In this document: positions 1 to 4,929 of the stretch, piece after piece | Numbering within the stretch: the stretch's first letter is position 1 | How the letters are laid out: each line of letters starts with the position of its first letter | NCBI GenBank assembly: GCA_039908285.1 | Contig: JAMOBE010000147.1 | Span: 1 to 6,191 of the forward strand | Direction: 5' to 3' | Length of the DNA stretch: 6,191 bases | From: JAMOBE01 sp039908285 | Lineage (GTDB): Bacteria > Pseudomonadota > Alphaproteobacteria > Rhodospirillales > Rhodospirillaceae | Notes under the pieces: generated by a model | The model's input: only the letters and a program-made list of their open reading frames with translations | Databases searched by the model: none | What the model was told of the DNA's origin: nothing | Made by a program: the position numbers and the translations under genes

Positions 1-20
1 CACGGTTGTTGCCTGAGGGG

Positions 21-35
21 GGACGGGCGCCGTCC
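21..35. repeat. Small G/C hairpin, 6-bp stem
   Basis: GGACGG at 21-26 pairs with CCGTCC at 30-35 around a 3-nt loop. It lies about 180 bp beyond the stop of the HTH gene and just left of the 32-bp palindrome, so it may belong to the same intergenic structured element. No T-rich tract follows on either strand, so it is not a standard intrinsic terminator. Confidence 0.4.
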
Positions 36-40
36 GCTGC

Positions 41-72
41 GCGAGGGGGCTGGTGGCCACCAGCCCCCTCGC
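41..72. repeat. Perfect 32-bp palindrome in gene-free region
   Basis: The 16-base arm at 41-56 (GCGAGGGGGCTGGTGG) is the exact reverse complement of 57-72, with no spacer. As RNA it would form a very stable hairpin with only a minimal loop. A second, short stem (CGCTGC 75-80 with GCAGCG 93-98) lies just to its right. There is no adjacent U-tract, so Rho-independent termination is not well supported. A dispersed REP-like intergenic repeat, or a transcript-stabilising hairpin 3' of the HTH gene, is equally possible. The rest of 1-140 shows no coding potential. Confidence 0.75.
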
Positions 73-152
73 TACGCTGCTTTGACCATCACGCAGCGCT
101 GTTGTCCAGATACAAGGGGTGGGGCAACCGGCACCATCTCGGGAGCTTCACT

Positions 153-196
153 CCCCCCTCACCCAACCCTCTCCCCCCGGAAGAGGGGGGAGAGGG
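153..196 (+). repeat. G/C-rich palindromic intergenic repeat, copy 1
   Basis: A perfect 12-bp stem (CCCTCTCCCCCC at 167-178, GGGGGGAGAGGG at 185-196) encloses the loop GGAAGA and is preceded by a CTCACCCAA-type flank. This arrangement (pyrimidine flank, CCCTCTCCC, loop, GGGAGAGGG) is the widespread proteobacterial intergenic element whose translation reads like 'PHPLTPALSPSRGRG'. A second copy lies at the other end of the window in the opposite orientation of its flank. It sits 17 bp beyond the HTH gene stop and could end or stabilise that transcript, but no U-tract follows on the minus strand. Confidence 0.65.
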
Positions 197-213
197 CTTT
201 CGTCTTCAGTCTC

Positions 214-705
214 TCAGGCGATGAGGGAGTCGCGGATCTGGTCGATGTCCTCGCTCAAGTCCGGGTCTCCCTCCATCCGCCGCAGCATCTGAGCCACCAG
301 AAGCTTGAGCTGGCGGAGCTGTTCCCGGGCTTCGTCGCGCTCGGCCTGCCGGCGGTCGGCCTCGGCGGAGGCCTGGGCCGCGGCGCCCAGTTTTCCCACC
401 AGTTCGCGGATGACGTCGTCCTTGCCCCGCAGGGCGTCCCACAGGCGGTCGTTCTCGATCAGGAGGTGCTCCAGCAACTCGCCGCCGGACTGGGGGCCGG
501 ACTGGGGAGCGGACGGGTGCGGGATCGTCGCCGGCTGATGGTGCGGCACCTCGCCGGAGGCCGGGACGACCACCCACCACTTGCCGGCGTTGTCGCGCTG
601 GGCGTCGATCTCCCGCCCCTTGATGCGGCGGCGGATGGTGTCGACGGATACCCCGAGGTGCAGGGCCGCCTCGGACACGGACAGGCGAACGGTATCCTCG
701 CTCAT
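214..705 (-). CDS. Small HTH DNA-binding protein with coiled-coil tail (excisionase/MerR-type fold)
   Basis: This encodes 163 aa. Residues 6-48 form a compact helix-turn-helix of the excisionase/MerR-like (HTH_17) type: LSVSEAALHLGVSVDTIRRR is followed by a wing-like strand with the WWVVVP core (residues 43-48). Residues 49-75 are a Pro/Gly/Ser linker containing a PQSG duplication. Residues 76-145 are charged and heptad-like and probably form a dimerising coiled coil. The acidic tail is DPDLSEDIDQIRDSLIA. ATG at 705 is chosen because GGAG lies 7 nt upstream; an in-frame TTG at 732 also has a purine-rich site but adds only a basic stretch (MRPFRRRR). The gene is separate from radC, with its own candidate promoter. 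Its target and role are unknown. The fold also occurs in plasmid and phage regulators, but no other mobile genes are nearby. Confidence 0.8.
   Translation of the reverse strand: MSEDTVRLSVSEAALHLGVSVDTIRRRIKGREIDAQRDNAGKWWVVVPASGEVPHHQPATIPHPSAPQSGPQSGGELLEHLLIENDRLWDALRGKDDVIRELVGKLGAAAQASAEADRRQAERDEAREQLRQLKLLVAQMLRRMEGDPDLSEDIDQIRDSLIA
484..507. repeat. 12-bp tandem duplication in the HTH gene linker
   Basis: Two perfect copies of GCCGGACTGGGG (484-495, 496-507) encode the repeated PQSG in the linker between the HTH and the coiled coil. The unit length is a multiple of three, so copy-number change would lengthen the linker without breaking the frame. Confidence 0.8.
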
Positions 706-744
706 GGAGCGTCTCCGACGAAAGGGGCGCAACGAGTCTCCCCC

Positions 745-772
745 TTGCTACGCCTTCCGGCGCCCCTGTCAA
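745..772 (-). promoter_or_regulatory. Candidate sigma70-type promoter for the HTH gene
   Basis: On the minus strand a perfect -35 hexamer TTGACA (772-767) is followed after 16 nt by TAGCAA (750-745), which matches three of six positions of the -10 consensus. This would start transcription near 738, about 33 nt before the ATG at 705, leaving room for the GGAG ribosome binding site. The -35 lies within the loop region of the inverted repeat 751-798. The weak -10 limits confidence. Confidence 0.4.
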
Positions 773-798
773 GGACAGATCTGGCTTTCGGAAGGGCG
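751..798. repeat. Nested inverted repeat overlapping the HTH gene promoter
   Basis: CGCCTTCCG at 751-759 pairs with CGGAAGGGCG at 789-798 (one bulged G). Inside it, CTGTC 766-770 pairs with GACAG 774-778 around AAG. The inner dyad overlaps the candidate TTGACA -35 box. As DNA it could be an operator. As RNA it would matter only if transcription starts further upstream. The pairing is seen directly; the regulatory role is inferred. Confidence 0.45.
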
Positions 799-820
799 GT
801 TCACGTCGTGATCGACGGAT

Positions 821-860
821 TGTTGACCACGAAGGAGAGCGCCGCGGAACGCGGTCAACA
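821..860. promoter_or_regulatory. Spaced dyad TGTTGACC...GGTCAACA, possible operator
   Basis: TGTTGACC at 821-828 and GGTCAACA at 853-860 are perfect 8-bp reverse complements separated by 24 nt. Allowing one mismatch the arms extend to 11 bp (821-831, 850-860). The half-sites are centred 32 nt apart, about three helical turns, which would suit two dimers or a looping regulator upstream of the HTH gene promoter. A local AT-rich patch (863-873, TATATGATATG) lies next to it, in an otherwise GC-rich spacer. Whether the HTH protein itself binds here is unknown. Confidence 0.4.
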
Positions 861-913
861 CGTATATGATATGGGATCCGTCTTTCGCCGTTTCATTTTC
901 GGCGCCCCGTGAC

Positions 914-947
914 CGTAATTGCTCACCTGGGGTGCGAAGCAATTACG
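914..947. repeat. Strong inverted repeat just 3' of radC
   Basis: CGTAATTGCT at 914-923 is the exact reverse complement of AGCAATTACG at 938-947. Inside, CACC 924-927 pairs with GGTG 931-934, leaving a TGG loop and a 3-nt bulge. An outer GTGAC/GTCAC pair (909-913, 956-960) reaches the radC stop. In radC direction the hairpin begins 9 nt after the stop codon, a natural terminator position. However, the sequence after it is G/C-rich with no U-run, so it is better described as a possible factor-dependent terminator, 3'-end stabiliser or operator. Confidence 0.55.
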
Positions 948-956
948 TCGACGGTG

Positions 957-1673
957 TCACAGCAGGCCCCGGTTCTTGAACGAAACGATGCCGTCGCGGC
1001 CGACCACCAGGTGATCGTGCAGCGTGATGCCGACGGCCTTCGCCGCATCCCGGACCTGCCGGGTCATGTCCTTGTCCCCGCTGGACGGCGTGGGATCGCC
1101 CGAGGGGTGGTTGTGGACGATGATGATGGCCGCCGCCCCCAGTTCGAGGGCCCGCCGCACCACCTCCCGGGGATAGACCGGGGTGTGGTTGATGGTGCCA
1201 TGGTGCTGGACCTCGTCGGCGATCAGCTTTTGCTTGTGATCGAGGAACAGGATGCGGAACTGTTCGTTCTTCTCGTGGGCCATCACGCCGAAGCAGTAGT
1301 CGAGCAGGGCGTCCCACGAACCCAGCACCGACCGCTCCTTCAGCCGCCCCCGCAACAGGCGCACCGCTGCGGTCTGGACGATCTTGAGCGCCCCGATCGC
1401 CACCGGACCGATGTCCTTTTCCTGGAGCAGGAGGGCCGGGTCGGCGCCGATGACCTCGGCGAAGCCGCCGAACCGCCGCAGCAGCGCCTTGGCGTGCGGC
1501 TTCATGTCCTTGCGACTGTGGGCGAGGGTCAGCACCAGCTCCAGAAGCTCATAGTCGGGCAGGGCATCCCCCTGCCGGAACAGCTTCTCCCGCAGCCGCT
1601 CCCGGTGGCCCAGATAATGGGGCTTTTCGTCGTCGCCCGGCGGTTTCGGCTCGTCAAACGGCAGTTCCGACAC
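957..1673 (-). CDS. radC: RadC-family JAMM/MPN+ domain protein (UPF0758)
   Basis: This encodes 238 aa, about the usual length for chromosomal RadC. Residues 20-105 are the N-terminal helical RadC domain (YLGHRERLREKLF, LPDYELLELVL, DIGPVAIGALK). Residues 118-238 form the JAB/MPN domain with an intact zinc-binding JAMM signature: H187-N-H189-P, seven residues, S197, two residues, D200, with E137 as a likely catalytic glutamate. The metal site therefore looks functional. The family's biochemical role is unsettled: the historical DNA-repair assignment has been questioned, and it is not a proven peptidase or deubiquitinase. The start is GTG at 1673, with GGAGG-type purines 8 nt upstream inside a four-fold GAGGG repeat. 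It lies 25 bp after map, the usual alphaproteobacterial neighbour, and is the last gene of the probable operon. Confidence 0.95.
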   Translation of the reverse strand: MSELPFDEPKPPGDDEKPHYLGHRERLREKLFRQGDALPDYELLELVLTLAHSRKDMKPHAKALLRRFGGFAEVIGADPALLLQEKDIGPVAIGALKIVQTAAVRLLRGRLKERSVLGSWDALLDYCFGVMAHEKNEQFRILFLDHKQKLIADEVQHHGTINHTPVYPREVVRRALELGAAAIIIVHNHPSGDPTPSSGDKDMTRQVRDAAKAVGITLHDHLVVGRDGIVSFKNRGLL

Positions 1674-1680
1674 TGGTCAG

Positions 1681-1700
1681 CCCTCCCCTCCCCTCCCCTC
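1681..1700 (-). promoter_or_regulatory. GAGGG x4 repeat: radC ribosome binding site with G-quadruplex motif
   Basis: The plus strand has four perfect CCCTC units (1681-1700). On the coding strand this is GGGG-A-GGGG-A-GGGG-A-GGG, starting directly after the map stop codon TGA (1701-1699) and ending 7 nt before the radC GTG. It supplies several overlapping GGAGG Shine-Dalgarno cores and also fits the G-quadruplex rule with single-base loops. The 5-bp unit makes copy-number change possible without affecting coding sequence. Folding of the G4 in the mRNA would hide the ribosome binding site; this effect is inferred. Confidence 0.7.
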
Positions 1701-2556
1701 AGTCATAAGGAGGACGGTGCCAGCCGCGGGGGGACAGCGTGAAGATCTCGCACCCGCCGGCCGTCACCCCGATGGTGTGCTCGAACTGGGCCGACAGCGA
1801 GCGATCCCGCGTCACCGCCGTCCAGCCGTCCTCCAGCAGTTTGGTTTCCGGGCGACCGGCATTGACCATCGGCTCGATGGTGAAGATCATGCCCTCGCGC
1901 AGGACCAGCCCCTCGCCGGCGCGGCCGAAGTGCATGACGTTGGGCGGCTCGTGGAACACCCGGCCGACACCGTGGCCGCAGAAGTCCCGCACCACCGAGA
2001 AGCGGTTGCGCTCCGCCAGGGACTGGATTGCGTGGCCCACGTCGCCCAGGGTGGCACCGGGGCGCACGGCCTCGATGCCGCGCATCATGGCCTCGAAGGT
2101 GACCTCGACCAGCCGCAACGCCTTCACCCCCACCCGGCCGACACAGTACATGCGGCTCGCGTCACCGTGCCAGCCGTCGAGTATGGGAGTGACGTCGATG
2201 TTGACGATGTCGCCCTCCACCAGGGGTTTCTCGTTGGGAATGCCGTGGCATACCACCCGGTTGACCGAGGTGCAGATGGACCTGGGGTAGCCCTTGTAGC
2301 CCAGGGGCGCCGAAATGGCGCCCGCCGCGGCGATGAACTCGCGACACAGCACGTCGAGGGCGTCGGTGGTCACCCCCGGAACGACGTGCGGAGTGATGTA
2401 GTCGAGCGTCTCGGCGGCCAGCCTGCCGGCGCGGCGCATCCCGGCGAAGGACTCCCCATCGTGGATGGTGATGGAGCGCGGCTCCCGCCCGCCTGGCCTG
2501 TGCTTGGTGTCGTTCATTCCCGTCGCTCGCATCCCCTGACCATCGAGGCCCTTCAT
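1699..2556 (-). CDS. map: Type I methionine aminopeptidase
   Basis: Removes the initiator methionine from new proteins in the cytoplasm using two metal ions. The pita-bread fold signatures are all present (numbering from the 2556 start): H104 in CHGIP, metal ligands D121 (NIDVT), D132 (HGDASR), H195 (GHGVGR), E228 (TIEPM) and E259 (QFEHT), plus H202 in FHEPP. The enzyme should be active. At 285 aa it is slightly longer than the E. coli enzyme, mainly through an N-terminal extension. The 2556 ATG overlaps the sfsA stop as ATGA, and sfsA ends with the codon CAA, unexpected in a GC-rich genome, which favours selection for this overlap. ATG at 2517 (MNDTKHRP...) is a credible alternative giving 272 aa; no start has a strong Shine-Dalgarno. 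The gene lies between sfsA and radC. Confidence 0.95.
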   Translation of the reverse strand: MKGLDGQGMRATGMNDTKHRPGGREPRSITIHDGESFAGMRRAGRLAAETLDYITPHVVPGVTTDALDVLCREFIAAAGAISAPLGYKGYPRSICTSVNRVVCHGIPNEKPLVEGDIVNIDVTPILDGWHGDASRMYCVGRVGVKALRLVEVTFEAMMRGIEAVRPGATLGDVGHAIQSLAERNRFSVVRDFCGHGVGRVFHEPPNVMHFGRAGEGLVLREGMIFTIEPMVNAGRPETKLLEDGWTAVTRDRSLSAQFEHTIGVTAGGCEIFTLSPRGWHRPPYD

Positions 2557-3263
2557 TGGCCGATCGGCAGCCGTCTGTCCACCATGATGCCGTCCACGTC
2601 AAGTGTGCACGAATAGCACAAGGTCTCAACCCCCTTCGCCACGGCATCCTTCAGCGCCGCATCGTAGACCGGGTCGATGTCGGCGGCGATGGCCATGCGG
2701 TCGCAGTCGGCCCGCTGCACGAGATAGACCATCACCGCCCGGTGCCCGGCGCCCACCATGGCGGCCAGCTCGTGGAGATGCTTGGTCCCCCGGGCGGTGA
2801 CGGCGTCGGGAAACTCGGCGGGGAAGGCCGGCCCGGTGCCGCGGCGCAGGGTGACGTTCTTGACCTCCACATAGCAGCGCGGCCGCCCCGCCCCCTCCAG
2901 CAGCAGATCGATGCGCGAGCCGGTGCCGTAGCCCACCTCGCGTCGACTCGAGTCATAGCCGGCGAGTTCGGGGATCCGTCCCGCCGCCACCGCCTCGGCC
3001 ACCAGGACGTTGGGGAGAGACGTATTGATGCCCACCAGCGCCCCGCCGACGCGCACCATCTCCCAGGTATAGCGGAGCTTGCGCGACGGGGCCAAGGCCG
3101 GCGACAGCCAGACCTCCGACCCCGGGTCGGCGACCGCCAGCATGGAGCCGGAGTTGGCGCAGTGGGCCACCACCGCCTCGCCGCCATCCAGCACCACGTC
3201 GGCCATGAACCGCTTGTAGCGACGCACCAGCGTGCCCCGCAGCAGGGGATGGGGGAATCTCAT
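2553..3263 (-). CDS. sfsA: SfsA, DNA/RNA nuclease family protein (sugar fermentation stimulation protein)
   Basis: This encodes 236 aa, the normal family length. The N-terminal OB-like part (residues 1-75) carries RRYKRFMADV and CANSGSM, followed by RKLRYTWEMV and INTSLPN. The C-terminal nuclease-like part has GTGSRIDLLL (D119), YVEVKNVTL (E133, K135) and FPDAVTARGTKHLHEL, which together resemble a PD-(D/E)xK active site. The family was named for stimulation of maltose metabolism in E. coli and later assigned nuclease activity; its cellular target is not well defined. ATG at 3263 overlaps the TGA of the upstream gene as ATGA, and GGAGG (3275-3271) lies 7 nt upstream inside that gene's 3' end. 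Translation is probably coupled both upstream and to map downstream. Confidence 0.95.
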   Translation of the reverse strand: MRFPHPLLRGTLVRRYKRFMADVVLDGGEAVVAHCANSGSMLAVADPGSEVWLSPALAPSRKLRYTWEMVRVGGALVGINTSLPNVLVAEAVAAGRIPELAGYDSSRREVGYGTGSRIDLLLEGAGRPRCYVEVKNVTLRRGTGPAFPAEFPDAVTARGTKHLHELAAMVGAGHRAVMVYLVQRADCDRMAIAADIDPVYDAALKDAVAKGVETLCYSCTLDVDGIMVDRRLPIGQ

Positions 3264-4198
3264 GGCGTCCCCTCCCCCCGGTCGTCGGCCCGGTCGTCGG
3301 CCCGGTCGTCGGCGAGAGCGTCCGACAGGCTGGCCGTGGCGCTGCCGGGACGCAGGGGCTGCGGCTGCGACTCGTGCGGCGCCCAGGCGGTCAGCGTGAT
3401 CACCTGGAAGGTGGCGGGGATGCGGCCGTCGGCGCCGCCGAAGCGCTCATGATAACCAGCCGCCGCCGCCATCAGGGTGGAGCGCCGCAGGAATGTTCGC
3501 CGCCGCTCCACCATGGCGTTGGTCTCGCCCATGCCGCGCAGGTCGCGCATCACACCAAACGCATCGGCATAGCGCACGGTGATCACGTCCACGTCGGCGA
3601 CCGGCAGGGCGAATCCGGCCCGCTGCAACAGGTGAGCGGCATCGCGGAGATCGGGAAACGGCGAGACCCGCGGGCTCATGCCCCCCTCGGCGGCGATCTC
3701 GGCGTCGGCCAGGGCGCTGCGCAGCTCGGCCAGGGTGCCGGCGCCGAACAGGGTCGCGAGAAACAGGCCATCGGGCTTCAGCGCCCGCCGCGCCTGGACC
3801 AGCACCCCCGGCAGGTCGTTGATCCAGTGCAGGCCGAGGTTGCTCAGGATCAGGTCGAAGCGGCCCGGGGCGAACGGCAGCCATTCCTCGTCGGCCACCA
3901 GCGCCAGCCGCTCCGGCCCGCTGGCCGCCGTCTTTACACCGCGAACCATGGCCTCCGACAGGTCGCAGTGCACCAGGGTCCGGATGCCCCCCCGACCGCC
4001 GAGAAGATCGGCAAGTCCCCCACCGCGGCACGACAGGTCAAGCGCCAGCGGAAAGACGCGGGTGACGTCATCGAGCCGGTCCACCAGCCGCTCGCCCACC
4101 TCGCGAAAAAGAAAGTCGTACCGATCGAACGCCCCGGCGGCCCGCTCACGCCGGCGGCGCACCAGATCTCGATCGAAAATCGGAACCATGTCAGGCAT
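3260..4198 (-). CDS. NDUFAF5-family SAM-dependent protein (complex I assembly factor homologue)
   Basis: This encodes 312 aa with a class I SAM-fold domain (about residues 22-150). The match to the NDUFAF5 family runs almost end to end: FDRYDFLFREVGERL, FPLALDL, SNLGLHWINDLPG, RALKPDGLFLATLFGAGTLAELR, EGGMSPRVSPF, HLLQRAGF, DLRGMGETNA, AAAAGYHERF, IPATFQVI and GSATASL. Mitochondrial NDUFAF5 hydroxylates an arginine of the NDUFS7 (NuoB-type) subunit during complex I assembly, so a respiratory NDH-1 maturation role is inferred. The SAM motif I reads LDLSCRGGG where the family normally has LDLGCGxG, an unusual change. After the conserved end (about residue 295) a (ADDR)x3 tail encoded by a 12-bp repeat is appended. 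ATG at 4198 has a GAGAG 5 nt upstream. It lies 29 bp after the LPP20-like gene and overlaps sfsA by 4 bp. Confidence 0.9.
   Translation of the reverse strand: MPDMVPIFDRDLVRRRRERAAGAFDRYDFLFREVGERLVDRLDDVTRVFPLALDLSCRGGGLADLLGGRGGIRTLVHCDLSEAMVRGVKTAASGPERLALVADEEWLPFAPGRFDLILSNLGLHWINDLPGVLVQARRALKPDGLFLATLFGAGTLAELRSALADAEIAAEGGMSPRVSPFPDLRDAAHLLQRAGFALPVADVDVITVRYADAFGVMRDLRGMGETNAMVERRRTFLRRSTLMAAAAGYHERFGGADGRIPATFQVITLTAWAPHESQPQPLRPGSATASLSDALADDRADDRADDRGEGTP
3277..3312. repeat. 12-bp x3 tandem repeat at the 3' end of the NDUFAF5-like gene
   Basis: Three perfect copies of CCCGGTCGTCGG (3277-3288, 3289-3300, 3301-3312) encode an Ala-Asp-Asp-Arg repeat at the C-terminus. The repeat stays in frame and lies immediately upstream of the sfsA Shine-Dalgarno (3275-3271), beyond the part conserved in the family. 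Confidence 0.9.
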
Positions 4199-4227
4199 GG
4201 GCTCTCATGCGGCTTCGGGGAAGGGTA

Positions 4228-4917
4228 CTACTCCGTCTTGTCCGTCTTGTCCGTCTTGTCCGGTGTTTCGGTCTTGTCCGTCTTCTCCGCCGCGGCTTTG
4301 CGGTCGCGGGCGTCGCGGATTTCCCGTTCCAGATCCTGGAAGGCCTGGGAGGCCCGCAGGCGACCGGCGACCGCCGCGTTCTTCTTCGCTTCGGCGATCA
4401 TGATCCGGTTCGCCTCCTCCAGGGGATAGCGCATCAGCACGTAGACGCGGTACTGGGTTCCCCGGGGAAGGATCCGGGTTTCCTTGCGCTCGACGCCCAC
4501 CAGCTGGACCTCGGTGACGACGCTGGAGGTCACCCGCTCCACCTCGGTGGTGAGGGTGGGATCATCGGCGTGGCCCATCTCGCCCAGATAGGTGCGCATC
4601 TTGCTGGAGATGCTGGCCCGGAGCTGCTCGGCGATCACCCGCTTGGCCGTCAGCACCGCCTTGTCCAGCGCGAGCTGCACGTCGCCGGCGCTGGCGGTGG
4701 CCGGACCATAGAGGCTGATGGCGTCCACCGGCGGCTTGACGAACCAGTCGGGCAGTTCGTCCACGGTCTTGTCCACGTCGTCGGCCTTGGCCTCACGGCG
4801 CTCCTTCTGGTCCTTGACGACCCATTCGGGAGAGCCGGGCTTGGGACCGCAGGCGGTCAGCAGCAGGACGACGGCGGTAGCGGCGGCGGTGGCGACGAGA
4901 GCGGGTGTCCTCAACAT
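4228..4917 (-). CDS. LPP20-like lipoprotein with KTD-repeat tail
   Basis: This encodes 229 aa. A lipoprotein signal peptide (MLRTPALVAT..., hydrophobic 8-20) ends in the lipobox LTAC with C23 as the lipidated residue. Gly24 rather than Asp follows, so outer-membrane sorting is likely. Residues 56-115 resemble the LPP20 domain: PDWFVKPP, LYGPATASAGD, then an Ala-rich helix A..A....RVIAEQL..SISSK. Residues 125-165 give beta strands (VVTEVQLVGVERKETR, QYRVYVLMRYP), followed by a charged helix (166-211) and an 18-residue Lys/Thr/Asp/Glu tail encoded by 9-bp repeats. ATG 4917 is chosen because AAGGAG lies 6 nt upstream; the in-frame TTG at 4932 is inside the previous gene's end. It directly follows the TPR lipoprotein and the two probably act together in the envelope. 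The LPP20 assignment is from pattern and is moderately sure. Confidence 0.8.
   Translation of the reverse strand: MLRTPALVATAAATAVVLLLTACGPKPGSPEWVVKDQKERREAKADDVDKTVDELPDWFVKPPVDAISLYGPATASAGDVQLALDKAVLTAKRVIAEQLRASISSKMRTYLGEMGHADDPTLTTEVERVTSSVVTEVQLVGVERKETRILPRGTQYRVYVLMRYPLEEANRIMIAEAKKNAAVAGRLRASQAFQDLEREIRDARDRKAAAEKTDKTETPDKTDKTDKTE
4231..4286. repeat. 9-bp tandem repeats at the 3' end of the LPP20-like gene
   Basis: Three perfect CCGTCTTGT units (4233-4259) are followed by three degenerate ones (4260-4286). They encode the C-terminal series KTD-KTE-TPD-KTD-KTD-KT(E), finishing at the stop codon TAG (4230-4228). Each unit is three codons, so copy-number changes keep the frame. Confidence 0.9.
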
Positions 4918-4923
4918 GGGGGT

Positions 4924-4929
4924 CTCCTT
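4924..4929 (-). promoter_or_regulatory. Ribosome binding site AAGGAG of the LPP20-like gene
   Basis: AAGGAG on the minus strand overlaps the TGA stop (4931-4929) of the upstream lipoprotein gene and lies 6 nt before the ATG at 4917. It decides the start of the downstream gene and implies that terminating ribosomes can reinitiate there. Confidence 0.8.

Noticed and set aside
167..196. Classical Rho-independent terminator
   Set aside because: The stem is strong, but on the HTH gene's strand it is followed by TTGGGTGAGG with no U-tract; it matches a dispersed repeat family better.
703..732. TTG at 732 as the start of the HTH gene
   Set aside because: It would add only MRPFRRRRS ahead of the domain and would leave almost no leader after the candidate promoter's start site; ATG 705 has a well-spaced GGAG.
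853..872. TATGAT (865-870) as a plus-strand -10 promoter element
   Set aside because: No acceptable -35 lies 16-18 nt upstream and no plus-strand gene follows.
3277..3312. CRISPR-like array or phage attachment site at the tandem repeats
   Set aside because: The repeats are short, contiguous, without spacers and fully in frame in coding sequence; no integrase or cas gene is present.
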